DNA of 64,000 nucleotides from Curtobacterium caseinilyticum (GTDB lineage: Bacteria > Actinomycetota > Actinomycetes > Actinomycetales > Microbacteriaceae). Shown here piece after piece: positions 33,619 through 41,817 of this stretch (position 1 is its first letter; every line of letters begins with the position of its first letter). The position numbers and the translations under genes are program-made. Where the stretch lies: contig NZ_JAUCMN010000002.1 in assembly GCF_030363035.1 (NCBI RefSeq), positions 186,001-250,000 on the forward strand. The letters are read 5' to 3'. The notes under the pieces were generated by a model, which made no database searches, was not told where the DNA came from, and saw only the letters and a program-made list of their open reading frames with translations.

Positions 33619-34536
33619 CTAGCCCTTGAGGCCGGAGCCCGTCACGCCCTCCACGATCTGCCGCTGGAAGACCAGGTAGAGGATGATCAGCGGCAGCGCG
33701 GCCAGGATGGCGCCGGCCTGGATGTCGGCGTAGCGCTGACCGAAGCTGCCCTGGACCGTGGCGAGCCCGACCGGGATCGTCATGAGGTCCGGGTTCGACA
33801 GCACGAACAGCGGCAGGAGCAGGTTGTTCCAGACGCCCACGAAGGTCAGGATCGTCACCGCGGCGATCACCGGACGTGACAGCGGCAGGATCACCGACCA
33901 GTAGATCTTCCACATGCCCGCACCGTCGATGCGCGCGGCCTCCTCGAGCTCCTTCGGGATGCCGTCGAAGAACTGCTTGAAGATGAACACCGCGATGACG
34001 GCCGGCACCTGCGGGAAGATCACCGACCAGTAGGTGTTGAGCAGGCCGACGGCGTTCAGCTCCTGGAAGATCGGGATGATCAGGACCTGCGTCGGGATCA
34101 TGATGCCCAGGATGATCAGCAGGAACGCCACGTTCCGGCCGCGGAACACCAGGCGCGACAGCGCGAAGGCGGCCATCGACGCGAACAGCACGGTCAGGGC
34201 GGCGGTCACGAGGCTCGTGATGCCGCTCGCGAGGTACCAGTTCCAGATGTCGCCGGCCTGGAACAGCGACGCGTAGGAGTGCAGCGTCGGGTTCCAGTTC
34301 GACAGGATGGCGTTCGCGCCGAGCGCGGCGACGCCGTTGTCGGACAGCGACGTCTTCAGGGCGAACAGGCTCGGGATGAGCCAGATGATCGCGAACACCG
34401 TCAGGATGACCGCTGCCACGACGTTGAAGCCCCTGCCGGAGACGCCGATCTTCGCGGCGTTCGCCGGTGCGGCGGCCGAGACGCCGGACCGCTGCTTCCG
34501 CGGCCGCGACGTCGTGATGCTCTCGGTGGCGGTCAT
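33619..34536 (-). CDS. Carbohydrate ABC transporter permease (MalG-type)
   Basis: 305 aa inner-membrane permease of the CUT1 class, six helices. The EAA coupling loop is ELEEAARIDGAGMWKIYWSVILPLS. It pairs with the MalF-type permease upstream (stop and ATG separated by one base). Last gene of the binding protein-MalF-MalG operon; no ATPase is present, so it likely uses a shared MsiK-type ATPase encoded elsewhere. Operon lies divergent from the arabinofuranosidase, so arabinoside/arabinan oligomers are plausible substrates. Confidence 0.9.
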   Translation of the reverse strand: MTATESITTSRPRKQRSGVSAAAPANAAKIGVSGRGFNVVAAVILTVFAIIWLIPSLFALKTSLSDNGVAALGANAILSNWNPTLHSYASLFQAGDIWNWYLASGITSLVTAALTVLFASMAAFALSRLVFRGRNVAFLLIILGIMIPTQVLIIPIFQELNAVGLLNTYWSVIFPQVPAVIAVFIFKQFFDGIPKELEEAARIDGAGMWKIYWSVILPLSRPVIAAVTILTFVGVWNNLLLPLFVLSNPDLMTIPVGLATVQGSFGQRYADIQAGAILAALPLIILYLVFQRQIVEGVTGSGLKG

Positions 34537-34537
34537 G

Positions 34538-35503
34538 TCAGGCCCCGATCTCTCGCTTGGCGGCAGCGCGCTCGACGAGCTGCCGGATGACCGCGATCGC
34601 GACGATCACGATGAACAGGAGTACCGACGCGGCGGACGCTGCGCCGAGGCGGTTGTCGGTGAAGCCGACGCCGGTGATGAGCTGCAGTGAGACCTGGGTC
34701 GAGATGCCCGGGCCTCCGTTCGTCATCAGGTAGACCTGGTCGAAGATCTTCAGGCTCGCGATGATCTGCAGCAGGATGACGAGCGTCGTCGTCCGGCCGA
34801 GCAGCGGGAGCGTGATCGACTTGATCTGCTGCCAGCTCGACGCCCCGTCGACGGCCGCGGCCTCGTAGAGTTCGCGGGGGATCTCCTGCAGGCCGGCCAG
34901 GTACAGCACGAAGTTGAAGCCGAGGGTCCACCAGATCGTGGCGATGGCGACGCCGATCATCGCGGTGTTCGGGCTGGACAGCATGCCGGACCCGGGCGTC
35001 ATGCCGAGCGCGGTCTGCAGGCTCGCCCAGAGGCCGGTCGCCGGCGTGAAGATGAACACCCAGATGAGCGAGATCGTCGCCGACGGCAGGATGAACGGCA
35101 GGAAGAACGCCAGGCGGAAGAACCACTGGCCGCGGTTCATCCGGTTCGTCAGCACGGCGAACACGAACGCCAGGACCACGAGCGGCGGGGTCGTGTACAG
35201 CGTGAACTGCAGGGTGTGCCAGAGCGACGACCAGAAGTCGCTGCGCCCGAGCATCTCGGCGTAGTTGGCGAACCCGGCGAAGCTGCCGAGCCCGGTGCGC
35301 ACGGTCGAGGTGTTGAAGAAGCTCGTGACGATCATCCAGACCGTCGGGCCGAGCAGGAAGGCCACGTAGAACAGCCCGAACGGCGCGAGGAAGAGCCAGC
35401 CGGAGCGGCCCTGCCCGCGGTTCGTCGAGTTCGCGCGGGGTCGCGCACGACGGGTGACGGTCGCGGCGTCCGTGGGGCGGGTGAGAACTGGTGCAGCGGT
35501 CAC
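34538..35503 (-). CDS. Carbohydrate ABC transporter permease (MalF-type)
   Basis: 321 aa CUT1 permease with six membrane helices. EAA loop: ELYEAAAVDGASSWQQIKSITLPLL. An N-terminal Arg-rich segment of about 35 residues precedes helix 1. GTG at 35503 follows GAGAGG by nine bases. Middle gene of the three-gene operon. Confidence 0.9.
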   Translation of the reverse strand: MTAAPVLTRPTDAATVTRRARPRANSTNRGQGRSGWLFLAPFGLFYVAFLLGPTVWMIVTSFFNTSTVRTGLGSFAGFANYAEMLGRSDFWSSLWHTLQFTLYTTPPLVVLAFVFAVLTNRMNRGQWFFRLAFFLPFILPSATISLIWVFIFTPATGLWASLQTALGMTPGSGMLSSPNTAMIGVAIATIWWTLGFNFVLYLAGLQEIPRELYEAAAVDGASSWQQIKSITLPLLGRTTTLVILLQIIASLKIFDQVYLMTNGGPGISTQVSLQLITGVGFTDNRLGAASAASVLLFIVIVAIAVIRQLVERAAAKREIGA

Positions 35504-35557
35504 GTCATCGTGCCTCTCGTGCGGGGTCCACGGGGATCAGGGAGGTGGTGCGGCGGG

Positions 35558-36928
35558 TCACAGCGGGCTCGGGGTGTTGAGGTACGTCGCGAGCTGGCCC
35601 TTGATCGCCGAGAGCGCCTGGGCGGGGGAGCTGCTGCCCTGCTGGACGAGGGCGAGCTGCGCGCCGACGATGCCCTCGAACGTCGAGCCCGAGCCGCCGT
35701 ACCAGGCCGGGTCGTCGAAGACGGCGGACTCGGCGGCCGACGCGTAGTTCGACTGCGGCTTGAGGTCCTTGTACTGCTTGCTGTCGAAGGTCGGCATGTA
35801 GGCCGGCACGTGTCCGCCCTCGGCCCAGGTCAGGCTCTGCTCGAGCATCTGCTTGATGAAGAGCATGTGCGCCTTGCGCTGCTCGGGCGTCCGGGCCTTC
35901 TTCGGCAGGATGAAGGTGTGCGAGTCGGCCTGGGTGGCCGGCTTGTCGAAGAGCTGCGGGAGCGGCACCATGCCGAACTCCAGGCCCTTGATCGACTGGG
36001 CGGTGCTGATCTCCCACTCGCCCTGCATGAAGAAGCCGGCCTTGCCGTCGAACATCAGCGACTGCGCCGTGGCGTAGTCGAGCGCCTTGTTCAGCCAGCC
36101 GTTCTTCACCCACTTCTGGGTCATCTCGGTCACCTTGCCGTAGGCGTCCTCGTTGACCGTGAGCTTCGCTCCGCCGTCGCTGATGAACGGCGTCGCGCCC
36201 TCGATCTGGTTGTACATCGACCAGAAGAACCGCCATGGGGTCGCGGTCTCCGGCACGACGTTCGCCACGTTGAGGGCGGTGCCGCCGGTGACCTTCGCGA
36301 CGGCGGCCATCGCGGCCTCGAAGTTCTCGAGCCCGTTCAGGTCCTTGAGCGTGCCGTCGGCGTCGATCAGCCCCGCCTTCCGGCACACGTCGACGTTGTA
36401 GAAGAGCACGAACGGGTGCGTGTCGAGCGGGATGCAGATGTTCTTGCCGTCGGTCTTCTGCGCGGTCCACGCCTTCTGGTTGAAGTCGCTGGCGCTCAGG
36501 CCGACGCTCGCCAGGTCGTCCTCGGTGATCGGGTCGAGCAGGTCGCCGTCCCACAGCGGCTTCGCGCGGGTGAGGTGGGCGATGGCGACGTCCGGCGGCT
36601 TGTTCCCGACGGTGGCCAGTGTCACCTTCGAGTAGTACGGGTTGCCCCACGCGAACGTGGTGGCCTGCAGCGCGGACGAGCCGCCGTGCTGCTTCGCGTA
36701 CCCGTCCTCCATCGTCTGCATGCGGACTCCGTCGCCGCCGCCGAACAGGTTCCAGAAGACGAGGGTCTCCGGGTTGAGCGGGGCACCGGCGATGCCGGCG
36801 GCGAGCGGGCTCGAGCAGGCCGCGAGCGGCAGGACCGCGGCGCCGGCGGCAGCGCCGGCGAGCAGGGTCCGCCTGGTGAAGGCACCACCGCGGGACTGCG
36901 GGGTGGGTACAGCTGGTCGGATCGGCAT
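35558..36928 (-). CDS. Sugar-binding lipoprotein of CUT1 ABC transporter
   Basis: 456 aa extracellular solute-binding protein (family 1). The N-terminus has a twin-arginine-like signal FTRRTLLAGAAAGAAVLP ending in the lipobox LAAC (Cys about 40). The body has ligand-fold markers such as YSKVTLATVGNKPPDVAIAH and GKAGFFMQGEWE. Start at 36928 is set by GGAG seven bases before the ATG. A perfect LacI-type palindrome lies 48 bp upstream (36977-36988). Delivers oligosaccharides to the downstream permeases; likely arabinose-containing because of the GH51 neighbour. Confidence 0.88.
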   Translation of the reverse strand: MPIRPAVPTPQSRGGAFTRRTLLAGAAAGAAVLPLAACSSPLAAGIAGAPLNPETLVFWNLFGGGDGVRMQTMEDGYAKQHGGSSALQATTFAWGNPYYSKVTLATVGNKPPDVAIAHLTRAKPLWDGDLLDPITEDDLASVGLSASDFNQKAWTAQKTDGKNICIPLDTHPFVLFYNVDVCRKAGLIDADGTLKDLNGLENFEAAMAAVAKVTGGTALNVANVVPETATPWRFFWSMYNQIEGATPFISDGGAKLTVNEDAYGKVTEMTQKWVKNGWLNKALDYATAQSLMFDGKAGFFMQGEWEISTAQSIKGLEFGMVPLPQLFDKPATQADSHTFILPKKARTPEQRKAHMLFIKQMLEQSLTWAEGGHVPAYMPTFDSKQYKDLKPQSNYASAAESAVFDDPAWYGGSGSTFEGIVGAQLALVQQGSSSPAQALSAIKGQLATYLNTPSPL

Positions 36929-36976
36929 GGCATCACTCCATCGGGACGGGCCGAGTCGGAGCAGGGTCGGTGCTCC

Positions 36977-36988
36977 GTGAGCGCTCAC
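36977..36988. promoter_or_regulatory. LacI-type operator GTGAGCGCTCAC, site 1
   Basis: Perfect 12-bp palindrome upstream of the CUT1 binding-protein gene. Identical to sites at 37093, 57516, 62697 and 62719. Confidence 0.8.
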
Positions 36989-37092
36989 ATTAGTGCTCGA
37001 CCGGGGTGACCGCCACCCCTTCCGTGAACGTCACGACACCGGCGCGGTGCCGCTTCCCCAACCGGGCGGAACCCGCTAGCGTTCTCAGGGAC

Positions 37093-37104
37093 GTGAGCGC
37101 TCAC
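37093..37104. promoter_or_regulatory. LacI-type operator GTGAGCGCTCAC, site 2
   Basis: Perfect palindrome upstream of the arabinofuranosidase gene, 58 bp before its ATG. Together with site 1 it brackets the divergent promoter region. Confidence 0.8.
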
Positions 37105-37161
37105 TCTCGTGACGGGCCGCTCACGACACCGCACGAGCCGCCAGCAGATCGAAGGAGATCC

Positions 37162-38664
37162 ATGCCCCGCACACACCTCGTCCTCGACAGCGCGTTCACC
37201 GTGGGGCCGGTGCGTCGTCGCCTGTTCGGCGGCTTCGTCGAGCACCTCGGCCGCCACGTCTACGACGGCATCCACGAGCCCGCGCACGAGACCGCCGACG
37301 AGCACGGCTTCCGGAAGGACGTCGTCGAGCTCGTCAAGGAGCTGAACGTCTCCGCCATCCGCTACCCCGGCGGCAACTTCGTCTCCGGCTACAAGTGGGA
37401 GGACGGCGTCGGCCCCGTCGAGCAGCGCCCCCGCCGCCTCGACCTCGCGTGGCACTCCACCGAGACGAACGAGGTCGGCCTGCACGAGTTCCAGCACTGG
37501 CTCGACCAGGTCGGCTCGGAGCTCATGCTCGCCGTGAACCTCGGCACCCGCGGCACGCAGGAGGCCATCGAGCTCCTCGAGTACGCGAACATCGACGCCG
37601 GCACCGCGCTGAGCGAGTACCGCCGGTCGAACGGTCGGCAGGAGCCCTTCGCCGTCAAGATGTGGTGCCTCGGCAACGAGATGGACGGCCCGTGGCAGCT
37701 CGGTCACAAGAACGCGGAGGACTACGGCAAGCTCGCCGCGATGACCGCGAAGGCCATGCGCCAGATCCAGCCCGACCTCGAGCTCGTCGCCTGCGGATCG
37801 TCCGGCGCGTCGATGCCGACGTTCGGCGAGTGGGAGCGCACCGTCCTCGAGCACACCTACGACGACGTCGACTACATCTCGGCGCACGCGTACTACGAGG
37901 AGGACGACGACATGCCGTCGTTCCTGGCCTCCGGTGTCAACATGGACCACTTCATCGACACCGTCACCACGGCTGCCGACCACGTCAAGGCGCACAAGAA
38001 GTCGGACAAGCGCATCGACATCTCGTTCGACGAGTGGAACGTCTGGTCGATCAAGCGCTGGGAGGCGCAGGCCAAGACCTTCACCCTCGACGAGTGGCCC
38101 GTCGCGCCGCGCCTGCTCGAGGACGTCTACACCGTCGCGGACGCCGTCGTCGTCGGTGGGCTGCTCATCTCGCTGCTCCGGCACGCCGACCGCGTCGCCT
38201 CGGCGAGCCTCGCGCAGCTCGTCAACGTGATCGGCCCGATCATGACCGAGCCGGGCGGCCCGGCGTGGCGCCAGACGACGTTCTTCCCGTTCTCGCTCAC
38301 CTCGCGCCTGGCGAACGGCACGTCCCTGCAGGTCAAGGCCTCGGGCGACACCGTCGACGGCGGCAAGTACGGCGAGGTCCCGGTCGTCGACTCGGCCGCC
38401 ACGGTCGAGGACGGCAAGGCCGCGGTGTTCCTCGTGAACCGCCACCAGACCGAGTCCACCACCGTGACGATCGACCTCGCCGGCCTGGCCGTCGAGGGCG
38501 ACGTGCACGCCGAGGGCGTGTGGGACGACGACGTGCACGCCGTGAACGACCTCGGGAACCGTGAGCGCGTCGGTCTCCGCACGAACGAGACCGTCCGCCG
38601 CGAGGGCGACACCATCACGATCGAGCTGCCGCCGGTCTCCTGGACCGCGGTGTCGATCGGCTGA
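37162..38664 (+). CDS. GH51 alpha-L-arabinofuranosidase
   Basis: 500 aa, cleaving terminal alpha-L-arabinofuranose from arabinoxylan, arabinan and similar. Catalytic pair can be placed: acid/base E173 in CLGNEMDGPW and nucleophile E291 in SFDEWNVW. N-terminal GGFVEHLGRHVYDGI and RYPGGNFVSGY are strongly GH51. No signal peptide, so probably intracellular and acting on imported oligosaccharides. AAGGAG seven bases before the ATG at 37162. Divergent from the CUT1 operon; both carry the same operator. Confidence 0.95.
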   Translation: MPRTHLVLDSAFTVGPVRRRLFGGFVEHLGRHVYDGIHEPAHETADEHGFRKDVVELVKELNVSAIRYPGGNFVSGYKWEDGVGPVEQRPRRLDLAWHSTETNEVGLHEFQHWLDQVGSELMLAVNLGTRGTQEAIELLEYANIDAGTALSEYRRSNGRQEPFAVKMWCLGNEMDGPWQLGHKNAEDYGKLAAMTAKAMRQIQPDLELVACGSSGASMPTFGEWERTVLEHTYDDVDYISAHAYYEEDDDMPSFLASGVNMDHFIDTVTTAADHVKAHKKSDKRIDISFDEWNVWSIKRWEAQAKTFTLDEWPVAPRLLEDVYTVADAVVVGGLLISLLRHADRVASASLAQLVNVIGPIMTEPGGPAWRQTTFFPFSLTSRLANGTSLQVKASGDTVDGGKYGEVPVVDSAATVEDGKAAVFLVNRHQTESTTVTIDLAGLAVEGDVHAEGVWDDDVHAVNDLGNRERVGLRTNETVRREGDTITIELPPVSWTAVSIG

Positions 38665-38796
38665 ACCAGCAGGGGGCAGAGCGCCTCGGCGAGCGCCACG
38701 GTGAGCGTCGAGTGAGCACGGAGGGCGTCGGTCCGCGAGAGCGGGCCGGCGCCCTCCGCTCGTGTCCGGACCGTGACGGCGTGGCCGGTCCGTGTC

Positions 38797-38893
38797 GGAC
38801 GGGAGGCGCGGTGCGGCGCCACCACGGGCCTCCCGTCCCGAGCAACACCGGACGCACGGCACGGCGCGGTCCGGCCGCGCGCCTCCCGTCCGC
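38797..38893. repeat. Two hairpin remnants (GACGGGAGGC family)
   Basis: First hairpin 38797-38838: GGACGGGAGGC facing GGCCTCCCGTCC. A second right arm, CGCGCCTCCCGTCC, follows at about 38877-38890. Located between the convergent stops of the arabinofuranosidase and the triple-domain acetyltransferase. Confidence 0.6.
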
Positions 38894-38900
38894 CGGTCGG

Positions 38901-40409
38901 TCAGTCCGCGGACGGCCGCATGTCGTAGGTGATCCACGGGGTCGCCGCGGCGACGCGGTCGTACACCGCCCGCGCGGTCGCGTTGTCCGCGGCGGTGATC
39001 CACCGGACGACGCTCGCGCCCTCGGCGGCTGCGGTCGCGGCGACCTCGTGCAGCAGCGCGGTCGCGACACCGCGGCCCCGGGCGTGGGGAGCCGTGAACA
39101 GGTCGTCGAGGTACAGGCCGGTCGTCGCCGACGACGGGCGGGCGAACCGGCGCACGTTCGCCAGCCCGAGCAGGCGGCCGTCGGCGTCCTCGGCGACCAG
39201 ACCGCTCAGCCCGTGCGCACCCGTGGAGATCCACTCCCAGGTGGTGCGGACGGCCTCGGCGTCCTCGGGGAGACGGTGAAACGCACGGTAGCCGTCGTAC
39301 CGGGCCTGCCAGGCGTCGGCGTCCGTCGACCGGACCGGTCGGACCCGGACCGTCGCGGCACGTGCACGAGCCCTGATGTCCTCGATGACGCCGGTCTTCG
39401 CGTCGGCGTACGCGTTCGTGTCGTCCCACGACTGCTCCATGAGCGCACGTTTGGTGTCCTCGTAGCGCTGCCGGTCGGTGTCGTCACGGCGCAGCTGGTC
39501 GCGGAGCAGCAGGTAGTGGTCGAGCTCGGGGGCGCCGTGCTCGTAGACGTGCACGTGTGCATCACGCTCGGCCGTGCGGACGAGCCGGTGACCGGGTTCG
39601 CGGACCCGGAGCTCGTACCCGGCCTCGAGCAGCGGGGTGAGGTACGCGGCCTCGTCGGTGACGTCCGGTACGGCGACCGCGACGTCGACGATCGGCTTCG
39701 CGGCGAGTCCGGGTACGGAGGTCGACCCGATGTGCTCGATCGTGACGTGCTGGCCGTCCAGGGCGTGGGCGATCCGGGCGCGGTGCTCCTCGTAGCGGGT
39801 CGGCCAGGCGGGGTCGTACTCGTGGAGCCCGACGGTGAGCGGCTCGGGGCCGCCGACGACGTCCACGTCGGTGACGTCGGGCTGCGCGTGTGCACCGGTG
39901 CGGATCCAGTGGTGGAGCAGGGTGTGCCCGTCCGGGTCGACGACCCGGCGTTCGTACCGGCCGCCGGCGTGTTCGATGACCCGGCGGGACGCGGGGTTCG
40001 TCGCGTCGCACGTCAGCACCACCTCGGGCATCCCGCGATCGGCTGCGGTGCGGACGACCTCGGCCAGGGCCGCGGACGCCAGGCCCCGGCCCCGGGCGGA
40101 CGGACGGACGCTGTAGCCCACGTGCCCGCCGTACGAGCGGAGGAAGTCGTTCAGCTCGTGCCGCAGGGCGATGCTGCCGAGGTACTCGTCCCCCTCGACC
40201 ATCCAGCGGTACGTGCAGGTGACGTGCGCCGGCGAGGCCGGGACGGTCTCCTCCGCCAGCAGCTGGCCGACCCAGCGCTCGAAGCCCGCGCGGTCGGCGA
40301 GCTCGGCGGCGTCGCGGATGCCGGCACCGTCCTGGTGCGCGCCGTCCCACTCCTGCAGCGCACGGCGGAAGGACGGGTGGTACTCGGGGGAGGGGGCGAC
40401 GAGTTCCAT
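38901..40409 (-). CDS. GNAT-GrpB-GNAT three-domain fusion protein
   Basis: 502 aa. Residues 1-170 form a GNAT acetyltransferase with SVRPSARGRGLASAALAEV. Residues about 190-345 are a GrpB/UPF0157 domain (nucleotidyltransferase-like fold): PAWPTRYEEHRARI, EHIGSTSVPGLAAKPIVDV, DHYLLLRDQLR. Residues about 350-502 are a second GNAT domain with APHARGRGVATALLHEV. No internal stop or frame break. Each part is common as a separate protein, but the three-part fusion is unusual; a combined nucleotidyl/acetyl modification of one target (for example a small molecule such as an aminoglycoside) is speculation. ATG without a ribosome site, TAGGAT at -12 to -7. Confidence 0.85.
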   Translation of the reverse strand: MELVAPSPEYHPSFRRALQEWDGAHQDGAGIRDAAELADRAGFERWVGQLLAEETVPASPAHVTCTYRWMVEGDEYLGSIALRHELNDFLRSYGGHVGYSVRPSARGRGLASAALAEVVRTAADRGMPEVVLTCDATNPASRRVIEHAGGRYERRVVDPDGHTLLHHWIRTGAHAQPDVTDVDVVGGPEPLTVGLHEYDPAWPTRYEEHRARIAHALDGQHVTIEHIGSTSVPGLAAKPIVDVAVAVPDVTDEAAYLTPLLEAGYELRVREPGHRLVRTAERDAHVHVYEHGAPELDHYLLLRDQLRRDDTDRQRYEDTKRALMEQSWDDTNAYADAKTGVIEDIRARARAATVRVRPVRSTDADAWQARYDGYRAFHRLPEDAEAVRTTWEWISTGAHGLSGLVAEDADGRLLGLANVRRFARPSSATTGLYLDDLFTAPHARGRGVATALLHEVAATAAAEGASVVRWITAADNATARAVYDRVAAATPWITYDMRPSAD

Positions 40410-40433
40410 CCCGAGATCCTAGGGGTGCTCAGG

Positions 40434-41291
40434 TCAGCGGTAGCGGTAGAACCCCTCGCCGGACTCCACGCCGTACTTGCCCTGGTCGAGGTACTCGGTG
40501 CGCAGGTACTCCGCCCAGGCACGCGCGCCCGGTTCGGGGGAGGCGCTCGCCACGGCGTGCGCCGTGCGGAGACCGATCACGTCGTACATCTGGAACGGAC
40601 CGACCGGTGCCCCGGTGCCGATGCGCCAGGTCGTGTCGATCGTCTCCGGGTCCGCGACCCCGCGGAGGACCAGCCCGGCGGCGGCGTCGAGGAGCGGGAC
40701 GAGCAGCGAGTTGAGCACGTACCCCGGCTGCTCCTTGCGCAGGCGGATCGGCACCATGCCGATCTCCTCGGCGAAGGCGACCACGCGGTCGACCACCGCG
40801 GGATCGGTCTGCTCGGTGCCCATCACCTCGGCCGTGTTCTGCCGCCAGACGTGGTTCGCGAAGTGCAGCGCGAGGAAGCGGTCCGGGCGGCCGGTGGCGT
40901 CGGCGATCGCACTCGGCAGCAGCGTCGAGGAGTTCGTGGCGAACACGGTGTCGGCGGGTGCGACCTCGGCGAGCCGTGCGTACACGTCCCGCTTGAGGTC
41001 GAGTCGCTCCGGGACCGCTTCGATCACCAGGTCGGCCTGGGCGACGGCCTCGGCGAGGTCGGTGGCGAAGGAGATCCGGTCGACGGCGGCCTCGGCGTCG
41101 GGGCGTGCGTCCTGGCCGGCGTCGCCGAGGTACTGCTCGACGATGCCGGCCAGGCGCTCACGCCCGGCGGCGACGGCGTCGTCACTGATGTCGTACACGA
41201 CGACGGGGATGCCGTGCCGCGCGGTCTGCAGGGCGATCTGGGTGCCGAGGACACCGGCGCCGAGCACGCTCACGGTGGAGAAGGTGGTCAT
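40434..41291 (-). CDS. 3-hydroxyacyl-CoA dehydrogenase
   Basis: 285 aa, NAD-dependent oxidation of 3-hydroxyacyl-CoA (3-hydroxybutyryl-CoA dehydrogenase-like). Dinucleotide fold VSVLGAGVLGTQIALQ (about residues 6-21), active-site HFANHVW (His about 142) and C-terminal GKYGVESGEGFYRY. A 3-hydroxyacyl-CoA thioester or related hydroxyacid are both possible. Lies 24 bp from the fusion protein on the same strand. Directly upstream lies about 200 bp of GC tandem repeats, so its promoter is unclear. Confidence 0.85.
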   Translation of the reverse strand: MTTFSTVSVLGAGVLGTQIALQTARHGIPVVVYDISDDAVAAGRERLAGIVEQYLGDAGQDARPDAEAAVDRISFATDLAEAVAQADLVIEAVPERLDLKRDVYARLAEVAPADTVFATNSSTLLPSAIADATGRPDRFLALHFANHVWRQNTAEVMGTEQTDPAVVDRVVAFAEEIGMVPIRLRKEQPGYVLNSLLVPLLDAAAGLVLRGVADPETIDTTWRIGTGAPVGPFQMYDVIGLRTAHAVASASPEPGARAWAEYLRTEYLDQGKYGVESGEGFYRYR

Positions 41292-41311
41292 GCGCCCAGT
41301 CTGCTCCGCGG

Positions 41312-41500
41312 TGGGCGGTGTCCGGCCGGGCGGTGTCCGGCCAGGCGCCAGGCGCCGGGCGCGGGGCGCGGGGCGCGGGGCGCCGGGCGCGGGGCGCGGG
41401 GCGGTGTCCGGCCGGGCGCGGGGCGCGGGGCGCGAAGCGCGGGGCGGTGTCCGGCCAGGCGCGGGGCGCGAAGCGCGGGGCGGAGTGATCGGCGCGGTCA
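41312..41500. repeat. GC-rich tandem heptamer region
   Basis: Almost pure GCGCGGG/GCGGGGC repeats with a larger unit containing GGTGTCCGGCCAGGCGC repeated three times (starting about 41327, 41405, 41447). It occupies the region directly upstream of the 3-hydroxyacyl-CoA dehydrogenase start. No ORF or ribosome site. Sequence may be length-variable. Confidence 0.6.
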
Positions 41501-41550
41501 GGCGGGCGGGCGGCGACGCGGGCGTGCCGGGCGTGCCGGGCTCACCAGGT

Positions 41551-41790
41551 GGGATCGGGCGTACCTGGCGGATTCGGGCGTACCTGGTCGTCCTGGAGGA
41601 CCAGGTACGCCCGGAACGACCCGGTACGCCTGGATCCACCAGGCCGCCGCCGGGCCCGGCCGCGCCCGGAACGACCCGGTACGCCCGGAACGATCTGGTA
41701 CGCCCGGTTCGGCCGGGCAGCCGCGAGGCCCGGTCTCGCCCGAAAGGAGCTGGTACGCCCGGTTCGACCAGGAAGCCGCGAGTCCGGGCC
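41551..41790. repeat. Composite palindrome plus 19-bp units, copy C
   Basis: Two direct units ending GGGCGTACCTGG (about 41551-41589) lead into a 14-bp stem, GGGCGTACCTGGTC (41576-41589) with GACCAGGTACGCCC (41599-41612). Downstream are scattered, degraded GGTACGCC[CT]GG units up to about 41790. It lies 3' of the LacI gene. No CCTTCCCA part is evident here. Confidence 0.75.
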
Positions 41791-41817
41791 GCGCCCGGCA
41801 CCGGGAGCGGGGGATGG

